Numbered from the stretch's first letter, positions 1 through 11,300 are shown. The stretch: DNA of 33,739 bases from CAZSBB01 sp964605235 (GCA_964605235.1 CAZSBB010000053.1:1-33739), one strand, 5' to 3'. A program made the numbers and translations. The notes: generated by a model not told the origin, from the letters alone.

Positions 1-303
1 GTGGACGCCAACTGCGCTGGGCGCAAGGGGTTAACGCGGCTGGCGCATAAAGTTGGTCAGCAAGGGGTTGCGGCGCAGCCGCAGCAGTGTGACGCCACAA
101 AAACAACCCCTCCCTCACGGTCGGGGCTCGTTCAGCACACGACGCTGGGGGTGCATGCGTTGGCCCTGGGGCCGCGCGGGACCCGCGTGCGGGAATTACA
201 CAGGAACCTGCCGATTCGGCGGCGCCTCATCAGCGGCTTGGGGGGACTGGTGGAATAGTGCGCGGAGAGCGCGGGCGCACGGTTGGGCGCGGCGGGGCGC
301 TGC
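1..303. other. Gene-free region downstream of nusG containing a dispersed repeat copy
   Basis: No convincing gene is seen here; the open frames are short, lack a ribosome site and are arginine/proline rich in a way typical of GC-rich noncoding DNA. In many bacteria rplK follows nusG immediately, but it is absent for at least 300 bases. The stretch from about 43 to 170 is a copy of a dispersed repeat found again at 11301-11382 plus 11721-11772, and on the minus strand at 33634-33702. The shared core is ACGGTCGGGGCTCGTTCAG at 117-135. No T-run terminator for nusG is visible. Confidence 0.6.
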
Positions 304-936
304 TTATTCTTCGTCGAAGCGTTCGATGAGCCAGTATTCCAGCTCGATCGGGGTGGCGCGGCCGAAGATGGTGACGATCACGCGGACCTTGCCCTGATCG
401 GGCAGCAGTTCGTCCACGTTGCCTTCCATGTTCTCGAACGGGCCTTCCTTGATCTTGATGTGATCGCCCTTCTGGAACTCCATGCGGACCTGGGGCTGTT
501 CCTCGGCGGGCTTGGAGGCGGCAAGCATCTTTTCGATTTCGGGCAGGCTCATCGGGGAGGGCCGGCCGGCGGTGCCGATGAAGTCACCGACGCCGGTGGT
601 TTCCTTGATGAGGAAGAAGACATCCTGGGGGATGCGGCCGTCGTCTTCCAGACGCATTTCGACGAAGACGTAGCCGGGGTAGAGCTTCTTTTCGAGGATG
701 CGCTGCTTGCCGCCCTTGATCGTCTTCTGTTTTTCGGTGGGGACGAGGATGCGGTTGACCAGGTGGGTCAGGCCCTCGATTTTGATTTTGCGCAGGAGGG
801 TTTCGCGGACGGAGCCTTCCTTGTTGGAGGCGACGCGCAGGACGAACCAGTTCATGCCGGGGGTGATCATCGGCTCATCGCCGGGGATCTGCCCGTCGGT
901 GGTGGTCGTGGCGTTCTCGTTGAGCTCTTCTGCCAT
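304..936 (-). CDS. nusG: Transcription termination/antitermination factor NusG
   Basis: NusG binds RNA polymerase through its N-terminal NGN domain and couples it to Rho or to the ribosome through its C-terminal KOW domain. The 210-residue product has an acidic/threonine-rich leader of about 26 residues, then an NGN domain (about 28-125, with the motif KLYPGYVFVEM) and a KOW domain (about 152-205, with FQKGDHIKIKEGPFENMEG). The length is slightly above the usual ~180 because of the leader. A GAGGG Shine-Dalgarno sequence lies about 10 bases before the ATG. It is the last gene of the tuf-rpmG-tRNA-Trp-secE-nusG block and is separated from secE by 35 bases, so the two are probably co-transcribed. 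Confidence 0.97.
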   Translation of the reverse strand: MAEELNENATTTTDGQIPGDEPMITPGMNWFVLRVASNKEGSVRETLLRKIKIEGLTHLVNRILVPTEKQKTIKGGKQRILEKKLYPGYVFVEMRLEDDGRIPQDVFFLIKETTGVGDFIGTAGRPSPMSLPEIEKMLAASKPAEEQPQVRMEFQKGDHIKIKEGPFENMEGNVDELLPDQGKVRVIVTIFGRATPIELEYWLIERFDEE

Positions 937-971
937 GTGCGCGGGCCCTCATGAGGCTGGGGTCAGGCGGT

Positions 972-1385
972 CTAGTGAAACAGGTTGACCTGGAGGATGC
1001 CGATCTCACTGAACAGGAAGATCAGGACCAGGTCGATGATGTACAGGAGCGCCACCAGGAAGAAGGTGCCGAAGATGACGACCCAGGTGGAGCCGATGAT
1101 TTCCTGGCGGCTGGGCCAGTTGACCTTGCGCATCTCGGCTTCGGTGGCGATGAAGAACTCGACCACGTTGGCTTTGTTCATCAGCCAGTACGCCAGGCCG
1201 CCCAGGCCGACGATCACCACCACGGCCGCGATGGACTGCGCCCAGGCGGCGGTGCGTTCGTCGCCGATGACCGCCAGTTCGGTCCAGACCCAGGCGGCGC
1301 CGCTGAGGATGAGCATGCCCGCGCCGATGGCGCTCAGCAGGCGCGTCCAGTAGCCTTCACCGGGTTTGCGAATCATCAAAGCCAT
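972..1385 (-). CDS. secE: Preprotein translocase subunit SecE
   Basis: SecE is the small essential clamp of the SecYEG protein-export channel in the inner membrane. The 137-residue product carries the SecE signature MRKVNWPSRQEII at residues 85-97, just before the last membrane helix (about 100-125). Two further hydrophobic segments lie at about 15-37 and 51-69, so this is the longer three-helix form, as in enterobacteria, rather than the ~65-residue single-helix form. A GAGG ribosome site is 5-6 bases before the ATG. Its position directly before nusG is the conserved secE-nusG arrangement. Confidence 0.96.
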   Translation of the reverse strand: MALMIRKPGEGYWTRLLSAIGAGMLILSGAAWVWTELAVIGDERTAAWAQSIAAVVVIVGLGGLAYWLMNKANVVEFFIATEAEMRKVNWPSRQEIIGSTWVVIFGTFFLVALLYIIDLVLIFLFSEIGILQVNLFH

Positions 1386-1569
1386 GTCGGCCTCGCAGTC
1401 TTGAAAACCTCAGGAGCCGGCGCTGACCTGAGCGCCGGGAGCAGCGTCGGCGCCGGTAAACGCGGTATGCGGCGGCAACCCACCGCCCCCGGCTCGCCAC
1501 GCCGCGCCCGTGAACCACACCGCCGCGTGGCAGCGTTGCCGTCCGACCGTGCGCTTTTCCCACTCCAAA

Positions 1570-1642
<73 letters not shown>

Positions 1643-1750
1643 TCAGACCCATCGGCACGCCGGCTGAGCGCCAGCATGACGACGTGCCGGGGGCGAACCT
1701 GCTGAGCAACTCCGCCGCAGCGGACGCTGAGCGTTTGCCCACGGCGCGGA

Positions 1751-1933
1751 TTACTTCCGCTTGATCTTATGCAGCGTGTGCTTGCGCAAGCGCGGCGAGT
1801 ACTTTTTCAGGCCGGCTTTGAGCTTGTCGGCGATGCCGCCGCGGACGTTGATCTGCGTGCGGTAGTTCAGGTCGCCGGTTTCGCTGCATTGCAGCCAGAC
1901 GTATTCGCGGGCTTCGCCCTTTTTCTTTGCCAT
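1751..1933 (-). CDS. rpmG: 50S ribosomal protein bL33
   Basis: Small basic protein of the large ribosomal subunit, 60 residues, ending in the typical LRKHTLHKIKRK tail. The two CxxC zinc pairs of the classical form are missing: the first is reduced to a single Cys16 in QCSETGDLNY and the second region reads YSPRLRKH, so this is the zinc-free (C-minus) type. A small insertion (GGIADKLKAG, about 32-41) makes it a little longer than the usual ~50-55 residues. A GGAG ribosome site lies 8 bases before the ATG. It follows tuf, but the tuf terminator at 1970-2035 lies between them, so its expression depends on readthrough or on a promoter in the short gap. Confidence 0.95.
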   Translation of the reverse strand: MAKKKGEAREYVWLQCSETGDLNYRTQINVRGGIADKLKAGLKKYSPRLRKHTLHKIKRK

Positions 1934-1969
1934 GACTCACACTCCGCGGCGCCCGCAGGCGTCGGCGCG

Positions 1970-2035
1970 AAAAAAAACGGGCGTAAGCCGGAGCCGCGCT
2001 GGGCGGGTTGCGCCCAGCGCGGCTGCCGGCCGCCC
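1970..2035 (-). terminator. Intrinsic terminator after tuf
   Basis: Read on the minus strand just after the tuf stop, the DNA forms a very strong hairpin. The core is a perfect 14-bp stem (1992-2005 with 2011-2024, loop of 5) extended by CCGGC/GCCGG and CGCCC/GGGCG pairings around small bulges. Eight T residues follow (complement of 1970-1977). This is a textbook Rho-independent terminator, so most tuf transcripts should stop before rpmG. Confidence 0.88.
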
Positions 2036-2042
2036 TTGGGGA

Positions 2043-3248
<1,206 letters not shown>

Positions 3249-3439
3249 CGAAACTTAACCTCCGCCTTACCGGCTAAATGGGGACCACGGCATTTTCCGC
3301 CGACGACCCCGACCTTGAGAAAAAAGGCACTTGACGCTGATGCCCGCTGACGCACCCGCGTCGCGGCGCTTTACACCACTTTCACGCTCAGATTCGCTTG
3401 GACAACCCACCGAATCGCTGAAAATAAAGGAGCTTCGGG

Positions 3440-3467
3440 ATTATCCCCAAGCCCCAACGCCTGTCAA
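3440..3467 (-). promoter_or_regulatory. Candidate sigma70 promoter P1 for tuf
   Basis: On the minus strand a perfect -35 TTGACA (complement of 3462-3467) is followed after 16 bases by the -10 hexamer GATAAT (complement of 3440-3445), which matches consensus at five of six positions. It reads toward tuf, whose start is about 190 bases downstream. Confidence 0.65.
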
Positions 3468-3526
3468 ACCGTCAGTGGCGACACCCACCGCGCCGAGCCG
3501 CCGACGTGACAGGCCCGATTCGCGCA

Positions 3527-3554
3527 AATGTAGCAATTCCCCCCTGACTGTCAA
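3527..3554 (-). promoter_or_regulatory. Candidate sigma70 promoter P2 for tuf
   Basis: A second minus-strand TTGACA (complement of 3549-3554) lies 16 bases before TACATT (complement of 3527-3532). It is weaker than P1 at the -10 box. Tandem promoters would suit a highly expressed gene such as tuf. Confidence 0.45.
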
Positions 3555-3700
3555 ACGTTGGTGAGCGGCATGTGCTGCGCCAGGTGCGTCCGCATGCGCC
3601 GGGGATGCAGAGGCGCAAGCGGGCAGCGGACGCGTAGTATCACGTCATGCGTCTTGCGACATAATTGAACCACCTGCATTTCCCGTTGAAAAATCCCGGT

Positions 3701-3729
3701 TTGACCCCTGCGCCGCGCAAGATGATAAT
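3701..3729 (+). promoter_or_regulatory. Candidate sigma70 promoter for tig
   Basis: TTGACC at 3701-3706 and GATAAT at 3724-3729 are separated by the ideal 17 bases. Transcription would begin around 3736, about 33 bases before the tig start, leaving room for the AGGAG ribosome site at 3757-3761. Confidence 0.7.
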
Positions 3730-3768
3730 GCGCTGCTCGATTTAACCAGAAGCCCCAGGAGCGCCGAC

Positions 3769-5169
3769 ATGGCCGATACGCAGCAAGACACCCCGACCGA
3801 AACCGAGGCGGCGCCCGTGAGCGTCAGTGTGGAAGACGCCGGCCCCGCCCGCAAGCGGTTGGTCATCGAAGTGCCCCAGGAACAGATTGCCGCCAAGCTC
3901 GCCGACAGCCTCAGCCAGCTTTCCAACGAGGCGGTGGTCCCCGGCTTCCGCCCCGGCAAAGCGCCCCGCCGGCTGCTCGAACGCAAGTTCGGCACCGCCA
4001 TGCGCGACGACGTCCGCGCCCAGCTCGTCAGCGAAAGCTACGCCAAAGCCATCGAGCAGGAAAAGCTCGAAGTCATCGGCGAACCCGAAATCAAAGACCT
4101 CGACAAGATCGAGCTGCCCGAGACCGGCAGCCTGAAGTTCGAAGTCGAATGCGAAGTCGTCCCCAACGTCGAACTGCCCGACTTCGCCAGCATTCAGGTC
4201 GAAAAGGCGAGCTTCGACGTCACCGATGAAGACGTGACCAAGGAGATCGAGCAACAGCAGGAACGCAACGGCACCATGGCGGCCGCCGGCGACAGCGCCA
4301 TCAAGGCGGGCGACTTCGCCCAGGCCGAGGTGCGCATCCTCAAGGGTTCCGACGCCGGCGATGACGCCGAGGAAATCGCCAAGCACGCCGGCGTGTACAT
4401 CATGGTCAACGGCGAGAGCGCCCAGTACCGCGGCCACGTGGTCGGCATCGTCGTCGAAGACCTGGGCAAGCAACTGGCGGATAAAAAAGTCGGCGACGTC
4501 GTGCGCATCAGCATGACCGGCCCGAAACAGCACGAAAACGACGCCATCCGCGAACAGCCCATCACCCTGGTCATCAAGATCGACAACATCGAACGCCTCC
4601 AGCCTGCCGACATCGCCACCCTGCTCCAGCGCACCGGCATGGAAAGCGAAGACGCCCTCAAAGCCCGCATCCGCGAAATGCTCCAGGCCCGCAAGGAACG
4701 CCAGCAGCAGGCGGCGGTCTACGACCAGGTCCGCGATCAACTGCTGGCGAAGATCGAACTGACGCTGCCCGAAAAGCTCACCGGTCGGCAGGCGGCGCGC
4801 GTGCTGCAACGCCAGGCGATGGAGCTGGCGTACCGCGGCATGCCCGAGAAGGAAATCGAAGCGGCGATCGCCGAAGCCCGCAGCGGCAGCGAAGAGGCTG
4901 CCCAGCGCGATCTCAAGCTGTTCTTCATCCTCGACAAGGCCGCCCGCGACCTGGACGTGCAGGTCGATGACCGCGAGCTCAACGGCCGGATCGCCATGAT
5001 CGCCATGCAACAAGGTCGGCGGCCTGAGAAGGTGCGTCAGCAGATGCAGCGCAGCGGCGAAATCGAATCGCTCTACCTCTCCCTCCGCGAGCAGGCGACC
5101 CTCGACAAGATTCTGGAAAAAGCCCAGGTCACCACCGTCGACAAGCCCGCCGCGGAAGCCGCGAAGTAA
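3769..5169 (+). CDS. tig: Trigger factor (ribosome-associated chaperone)
   Basis: Trigger factor binds near the ribosomal exit tunnel and shields nascent chains. The 466-residue product has the ribosome-binding domain (about 17-150) with the signature GFRPGKAP at 59-66, a PPIase-like middle domain (about 170-270) and a helical C-terminal cradle rich in Gln/Arg. The length is near the family norm (430-480). The first ~20 residues are an extra Thr/Glu-rich tail. AGGAG lies 7 bases before the ATG and a good promoter is just upstream. In many bacteria tig is followed by clpP and clpX; here clpX follows after a small membrane-protein gene and clpP is missing. Confidence 0.95.
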   Translation: MADTQQDTPTETEAAPVSVSVEDAGPARKRLVIEVPQEQIAAKLADSLSQLSNEAVVPGFRPGKAPRRLLERKFGTAMRDDVRAQLVSESYAKAIEQEKLEVIGEPEIKDLDKIELPETGSLKFEVECEVVPNVELPDFASIQVEKASFDVTDEDVTKEIEQQQERNGTMAAAGDSAIKAGDFAQAEVRILKGSDAGDDAEEIAKHAGVYIMVNGESAQYRGHVVGIVVEDLGKQLADKKVGDVVRISMTGPKQHENDAIREQPITLVIKIDNIERLQPADIATLLQRTGMESEDALKARIREMLQARKERQQQAAVYDQVRDQLLAKIELTLPEKLTGRQAARVLQRQAMELAYRGMPEKEIEAAIAEARSGSEEAAQRDLKLFFILDKAARDLDVQVDDRELNGRIAMIAMQQGRRPEKVRQQMQRSGEIESLYLSLREQATLDKILEKAQVTTVDKPAAEAAK

Positions 5170-5260
5170 CCCCCCCCCGCCCCCGGAAGTTCCCCCGGAA
5201 GTTACCCAAGGCGAAATTTACGGCGGGAGTTCCACGGGCGAAGCAATAATCAGCGTTTGG

Positions 5261-5314
5261 AAGCCGGCCCCCGGATTGCCTCGCAGGCACGTCGGGGGCC
5301 GGTTTCGTTTCGCT
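5261..5314 (+). terminator. Probable intrinsic terminator of tig
   Basis: CCGGCCCCCG (5264-5273) pairs perfectly with CGGGGGCCGG (5293-5302), and the stem extends by a G-T and two A-T pairs. It is followed by TTTCGTTTCGCTTT. It lies about 95 bases after the tig stop. Confidence 0.7.
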
Positions 5315-5319
5315 TTGGT

Positions 5320-5385
5320 AGGTCCGGGCTGGCCCGGACACGATTTCACCCAGAGCCATGCAAATGTCCGGGCCAGCCCGGACCT
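5320..5385. repeat. Palindromic dispersed repeat, family P, copy 1
   Basis: A perfect 21-bp inverted repeat (arms 5320-5340 and 5365-5385, each built around GTCCGGGC and GCCCGGAC) with a 24-base spacer. The same structure recurs at 15787-16064 (interrupted) and 16347-16409. The spacer of this copy, read in reverse, resembles the spacer of the other two (shared CATG and GGGTGA blocks), so it is inserted in the opposite orientation. Confidence 0.8.
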
Positions 5386-5451
5386 GCAGAAAGCTGGGCT
5401 CGCCGGGCGAATGTAATTCCGCCGGCAACACATCGCTTGTGGTAACGTAAA

Positions 5452-5961
5452 ATGCCGGCGACCGATTCCACGTTCACCGTCAGGATGGAGATGGTTTTGC
5501 TCACGCCCCCCCCTGCCACCGCCACCTGGCTACCCAGCCTGGCGCAGCAGCCTCGCGGCGCTGCCGGGTCGATGGCGGGTATTGCCTTCTGGACCCTGCT
5601 GATTGCCGCGGCGGTGGCGGTGCTGGTGTTTGTGGCGCTGATGGTCCGCAAGCGTTACCTGGCTGAGGACCCGCCCGAGGAGCGCGGCGAAGGCTTTACC
5701 CTCGACGAATTGCGCCAGATGCACCACAGCGGCCAACTGACGGACGTGGAGTACGACAGCGCCAAAGCCGCGGTCATCCGCGAGAGCCAGGCCAGGCTGC
5801 ACGCCAACCCCCCGGCGGCGGTGAGTCATCCGGGGCAGACGCCGCCTGCTATGGATGCCGCAGGTGAAGACGAGGATCAGGTTGAACCGGACGATTCGGA
5901 CGCGCGGGAGGATCGGCCGGACCGCCGTGATGAGCCGATTGACCGCCGCGAAACGCCCTGA
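5452..5961 (+). CDS. Small membrane protein with SHOCT-like domain
   Basis: The 169-residue product has one clear membrane helix (about 43-65, AGIAFWTLLIAAAVAVLVFV within it), a basic stop-transfer MVRKRY, and a short two-helix segment at about 82-110 (FTLDELRQMHHSGQLTDVEY) that resembles SHOCT domains. The C-terminal 50 residues are acidic and proline-rich, then Asp/Arg repeats, and look disordered. The cytoplasmic part is therefore probably C-terminal. The start is uncertain: ATG at 5452 has only a weak ribosome site, and ATG at 5485, 5491 or 5575 are alternatives. It sits where clpP normally lies between tig and clpX. Function is unknown. Confidence 0.7.
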   Translation: MPATDSTFTVRMEMVLLTPPPATATWLPSLAQQPRGAAGSMAGIAFWTLLIAAAVAVLVFVALMVRKRYLAEDPPEERGEGFTLDELRQMHHSGQLTDVEYDSAKAAVIRESQARLHANPPAAVSHPGQTPPAMDAAGEDEDQVEPDDSDAREDRPDRRDEPIDRRETP

Positions 5962-6217
5962 ATGCGACGGGCAATGGGGTTATGGGTCGCGCGGCATCGG
6001 GAAAAGTCCGCAAAAAGCCGCCCAGTTTCGTGGGTTGATGCTAGAATGCCCCATCACCTGCTGGCGCTGCCCATGATGCACACGTCAAGTGTGATTGGCG
6101 TTAAGCTGCCGCAGGGTTTGGACGATTATGGAGTTAACGGGGCTGAATGAGACTGTGCCATTCAGCGCCTCTCGCCAACACGCCGCGCCTTCCGGGCGCG
6201 CCTAGCAGGGCTGATAC

Positions 6218-7642
<1,425 letters not shown>

Positions 7643-7678
7643 ACCCAAGCCAGCGCCTGCGCCGACCGGCGGCATAAA

Positions 7679-7730
7679 AAAGGGGATAAGTACATTATTT
7701 TCAGCCAAAAATAATGTACTTATCCCCTTT
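7679..7730. repeat. Perfect 23-bp stem hairpin after clpX
   Basis: Bases 7679-7701 and 7708-7730 are perfect reverse complements (23 bp) around the 6-base loop CAGCCA. The stem contains GGGGATAAGTACATTATTTT. It lies 36 bases after clpX and could act as a terminator in either direction. The long AT-rich perfect stem looks more like a mobile palindromic repeat than a typical terminator; I recall similar GGGGA-A-GTACATTATTTT motifs near REP-associated (Y1) transposases, but cannot confirm that here. Confidence 0.85.
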
Positions 7731-7801
7731 CTGATGCCAGACACCTGCGCCTGTCGTTGTTGGCGGGTGTACCCGCTGGCGCGCCCGGCTATCATTGGGT
7801 C

Positions 7802-9994
7802 ATGCTCATGTCCGTTTCCCGCCGCGTCCGTCCGCTGACGCTGATGTTGATGATTGGCTCGGCAGTGCTGCTGGGCAGCGCCATGACGTGGCGCCCGGCG
7901 CCCGTGCGGGCCGACAGTTCCGTCGCCCTCGCGCAGGTCGGCGCGTTGGCGCAACGTGGCGAGTTCCGGGCGGCGCTGACGCAGCTCGAAAGCTCCGGCC
8001 TGGCGGCGAGCGACCCCCGCGTCGCCAGCCTCACCGCTCAGCTCCAACGCTACCAGCAGCATCTGGACCAGCAGGCCCGCAATCGTCTGCAGGCGCGCAT
8101 TGCCGCCTTGAACGAAATGGACCAGGCCCTGCAGAAGGACGCCATCGAGCAGGCCCTCGTCCATGCCGTCGAAGCCCACAGCCTCGCGGATGACCCGGCC
8201 AGTCTGCTGGCGGAGCCGGGCGTGCGGACGGTCATCGCCCGCGCCGAGCAGACCGCCGGCGACTACGAGCAGCACGACCGCTGGCTCGACGCGCTGAGCC
8301 TGTACCGCACGCTCAACCTGCTGTTTGAACCCAAGACGCCTTACCGCGAGAAGATCGAACGCCTCAGCCAGCAGGTGCGCGTGCTCCGGCAATACCTGCC
8401 CAACGAGCTCAACCGTCTGTTCCGCGAGGCCGCCCAGCGCCGGGGGGACAAACAGCCGGTCGATGTGGTCGTCGACGGCGCCGACGACTGGCACCAGCAG
8501 TTGGAAGGCATCTCCCTGCAGATGCTGTACGAAGCCATCGCCAATGCCGCGGAGAATCATGTCGACAACCCGGGCTACAACCGGGTGATGATCGGCGCGC
8601 TCAATGGTCTGGGCGTCATGCTCCAGACCCGCAACCTCGAGCAGGCCTTCCCCAGTCTCGCCGATGCACGCCAGCGCGAACGGCTGGTCGGCTCGCTGGC
8701 GGTGATGTCCCAGAGCGTGCAAAAGCGCCAGCAGGACCTGGGTCGGTTCAACAGCCGCCGGCTGCTCGATGAGGTGCTCGAACGCAATCGCGCCACGGTG
8801 AATCTGCCCGAAAACGTCATCATCTATGAGCTGGCGGAAGGCGCCATGGCGGGGCTGGATGAGTTCTCCGCCGTCATCTGGCCCTATGACAAATCGCAGT
8901 TCGACCGCACCACCCAGGGCATGTTCTACGGCGTGGGCATCCAGATCGAAATGCGCGACGGCCAACTGCTGGTCGTCAGCCCCGTGCCCGACACCCCCGC
9001 CCAGCGCGCCGGCATCAAACCCGGCGACATCATCATCCGCGTCGATGGCAAGGAAACCGCCCACATGACCCTCGACGGCGCGGTGCGCGAAATCACCGGG
9101 CCGCTGGCGACCAACGTCACCCTCACCATCGAACGCCGCGGCCGAGCCGAGCCGCTGGACTTCACCCTCACCCGCGCGGAAATCAAAATCCACTCCGTCC
9201 AGGGCTGGAAACGCGCCGACCACGCCGGCTGGGATTTTTACGTCGACCCCACCGACGCCATCGGCTACGTCCGCATCTCCCAGTTCATTCCCCAGACCTG
9301 CGACGATCTGGACCTCGCCCTCGAACAGATGCGCCAGCAACGCGGCCTGCGCGGGCTGATCCTCGACCTGCGCTTCAACCCCGGCGGGCTGCTCAAGCAA
9401 TCCGTCGATGTCGTCGATCGCTTCGTCCGCGACGGCACCCTCGTCTCCACCGTCCGCATGGATGGCCAGATCACCAGCCTGTTCACCGCGCACATCCATC
9501 GCACCCAGCCGACGGTGCCCATGGTGGTGCTCATCAATCAGGGTTCCGCCAGCGCGTCGGAAATCGTCAGCGGCGCCCTGCAGGACCACCAGAAGGCGGT
9601 GATCGTCGGCACCCGCAGCTTCGGCAAAGGCTCGGTGCAGGACCTGATTCCGCTGATGGGGGGCCGGGCGTATTTGAAGCTGACCACGCAGTATTACCAG
9701 TTGCCGCTGGGCCGGCGGATTCATCGCCTGCCGGGCGCCGAGCACTGGGGCGTGGAGCCGGACGTGAAGCTGACGATGACCGACCAGGAGGTCGCCGACG
9801 CCATCGAATTTCGCCGGCAGGCCGACGTCCTGGTGGACCCCGCCGACGGCGGCGACCCGCTGCCCGACGCCGACGAGATGATCACCCAGGGACTGGACCT
9901 GCAACTGGAGGGCGCGGTGCTGCTGCTCAAATCCCGCCTGCTCGCCAGCCCCCCGGACCTCGCCCAGGGCGCCGTGCAGATCAACACTCCGTAA
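7802..9994 (+). CDS. S41 family C-terminal processing protease (CtpA-like)
   Basis: A secreted or membrane-anchored serine protease. From the chosen ATG the product is 730 residues. It has an N-terminal signal segment (residues 1-37, basic start, hydrophobic 11-28, then PVRADSS), a long helical region with TPR-like character (40-340), a PDZ domain (about 370-455, with PGDIIIRVDG) and the S41 core. The core holds LDLRFNPGG (521-529), the nucleophile block GSASASEI (581-588) and the catalytic lysine in SFGKGSVQ (K609). Substrates are unknown; relatives trim envelope proteins. The start is uncertain: no ribosome site is visible, ATG 7808 is equally possible, and a TTG at 7757 would place extra residues before the signal segment. 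Confidence 0.92.
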   Translation: MLMSVSRRVRPLTLMLMIGSAVLLGSAMTWRPAPVRADSSVALAQVGALAQRGEFRAALTQLESSGLAASDPRVASLTAQLQRYQQHLDQQARNRLQARIAALNEMDQALQKDAIEQALVHAVEAHSLADDPASLLAEPGVRTVIARAEQTAGDYEQHDRWLDALSLYRTLNLLFEPKTPYREKIERLSQQVRVLRQYLPNELNRLFREAAQRRGDKQPVDVVVDGADDWHQQLEGISLQMLYEAIANAAENHVDNPGYNRVMIGALNGLGVMLQTRNLEQAFPSLADARQRERLVGSLAVMSQSVQKRQQDLGRFNSRRLLDEVLERNRATVNLPENVIIYELAEGAMAGLDEFSAVIWPYDKSQFDRTTQGMFYGVGIQIEMRDGQLLVVSPVPDTPAQRAGIKPGDIIIRVDGKETAHMTLDGAVREITGPLATNVTLTIERRGRAEPLDFTLTRAEIKIHSVQGWKRADHAGWDFYVDPTDAIGYVRISQFIPQTCDDLDLALEQMRQQRGLRGLILDLRFNPGGLLKQSVDVVDRFVRDGTLVSTVRMDGQITSLFTAHIHRTQPTVPMVVLINQGSASASEIVSGALQDHQKAVIVGTRSFGKGSVQDLIPLMGGRAYLKLTTQYYQLPLGRRIHRLPGAEHWGVEPDVKLTMTDQEVADAIEFRRQADVLVDPADGGDPLPDADEMITQGLDLQLEGAVLLLKSRLLASPPDLAQGAVQINTP

Positions 9995-10493
9995 GCAACC
10001 GCTCAACCCACGCCACCCCGCAGCCTCCCGGAGCCATGCCCGCTCTCTGGATGAGGCGATCCCACCTATTCCGCGCCTCCGTCATCGGCCGCATCTCGAC
10101 ATCCCCCGCCTCGCCCGACCCCACCCCCACCGGTGCGCCAGCCATCGCCCTCGAATCCACCTTACCCCATCCACCTGGCCCGATTGTTGGGCAGCATGAA
10201 AATGTATTTTAATTGAAAATACATTTTAAAAGACCGCCATAACCCGAACCACGCCCGGTCGATGCCGTAGTGCTGGACCGTCTTGTTTTAAAATATATTT
10301 TAATTTAATATTTAATTCATCACCGCCGTGTTGTTCCGCACGGATTCCGCCCGGCAACACAAGCGTCAAGGTTATCCCGGCAACGACGGCAGCAACAACG
10401 CCGGCCAGACAACACCCCGCTGCCGGCTACGCCCCCTTTGGCAGTTTGAGCGTATGACCAAAGCACGGGCCATCAGGCTGCCCATCAGAAGCA
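9995..10493. other. Gene-free gap with AT-rich palindromes
   Basis: No gene is supported in these 499 bases. The gap separates the plus-strand protease from the minus-strand prepilin gene, so it must contain both 3' ends. It holds an AT-rich hairpin at 10199-10227 (annotated separately) and a 16-base perfect palindrome TTAAAATATATTTTAA at 10288-10303. The latter lies about 190 bases after the prepilin gene and could be part of a terminator. Base composition is strikingly AT-rich around 10195-10320 compared with the rest of the window. Confidence 0.6.
10199..10227. repeat. AT-rich palindrome, copy 1 (left of prepilin gene)
   Basis: AAAATGTATTTT and AAAATACATTTT form a perfect 12-bp stem around AATTG. 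The same 29 bases occur without any change at 11931-11959. The two copies bracket the prepilin-like gene and its repeat-rich upstream region. Confidence 0.85.
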
Positions 10494-11180
10494 TTATTCG
10501 CCGGTTCCTGAGTAAATCATCCAGGCGTCATCCGGACCATCGGCACAAAACAGGTTGTCATCTATGAACGCTTTGCCCGCCAATTCCGTGTCAAACACAT
10601 GCGTGTCGTACGACCTGACCGAATTGTCGTTGAAAGCAATCCACCATAACGGTTTTTGCCCTCGCCCCGCGTAGATCGAGTAAGCGTCATCCAGAGGATT
10701 GCTGCCCATGTTTCGGTCGGAAACAATCGGGGCCAGTGTATTGGCGGTGTCGCGCCACTCGTCCCGTCGCCCCCCGGGGACTGCCATCATCGGCAAAGCC
10801 ATCGAATAATGAGCCGAGGTGAAAACTTCCCCCGGCACCCACGGGGTTTTCCCGTCGCCAGGCAGGAGCAGATACTCAGGCTCGAAATAGCGATCGTTGA
10901 GCAAGGTCCATAATCGCGTCTCCACATCGCCAAATTTCAGGTTGCCAGAGGAGTCCAGCCCTGGGTAATAGCCGTTGTTCCCGTGGCTGTAGAGCACCAG
11001 CGCGCTGTGAATGCCACGGTATGGCGGCGCGTTCTTCATCTGTCGATATTTGTGCTGCAGCAGCGGCTGACAGAGCAACACCAGCGCCGTCACCACCGCA
11101 CAGACGCATAACACCACAACCAACTCCACCTGCGTAAAGCCGTCAGGACTGCTGCGGCAAGACCAGCTTTGGCGGCGCAT
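10494..11180 (-). CDS. Prepilin-type (type II/IV pseudopilin-like) protein
   Basis: The 228-residue product starts MRRQSWSCRSSPDGFTQVEL and has a prepilin signal: cleavage between G14 and F15, Glu19 at position +5, then a hydrophobic helix of about 20 residues. The remainder is a soluble head with aromatic-rich motifs such as YSHGNNGYYPGLD and a C-terminal block AFNDNSVRSYDTH. Planctomycetes have large families of such proteins, many of unknown role, exported through type II-like systems. ATG 11178-11180 was chosen because it puts the prepilin signal near the N-terminus and a GGGGGG ribosome site lies 4-9 bases upstream; the longer frame would add 108 unlikely residues. No pilus or secretion genes are adjacent, so it appears to be an isolated pseudopilin. 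Confidence 0.85.
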   Translation of the reverse strand: MRRQSWSCRSSPDGFTQVELVVVLCVCAVVTALVLLCQPLLQHKYRQMKNAPPYRGIHSALVLYSHGNNGYYPGLDSSGNLKFGDVETRLWTLLNDRYFEPEYLLLPGDGKTPWVPGEVFTSAHYSMALPMMAVPGGRRDEWRDTANTLAPIVSDRNMGSNPLDDAYSIYAGRGQKPLWWIAFNDNSVRSYDTHVFDTELAGKAFIDDNLFCADGPDDAWMIYSGTGE

Positions 11181-11300
11181 AATGCCCCCCGTGGCCAAAA
11201 TAGCGGGATGAACTGCGGACGATTTTACCGCTCCATCACCTGGGTCTGAACAGTCATTTTGCTTTGGCGGGTTATTCCCCAGGGCCAGCGCATTTAGCCC

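Larger units (their letters stand above)
3249..3768. other. Divergent promoter region between tuf and tig
   Basis: No gene is seen in this 520-base gap. It holds two sigma70-like promoters pointing to tuf and one pointing to tig, annotated separately. The tRNA genes that often precede tuf in other bacteria are not present. The long tuf leader (about 190 bases from the nearer promoter) could have a regulatory role, but I see no recognisable riboswitch. Confidence 0.7.
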
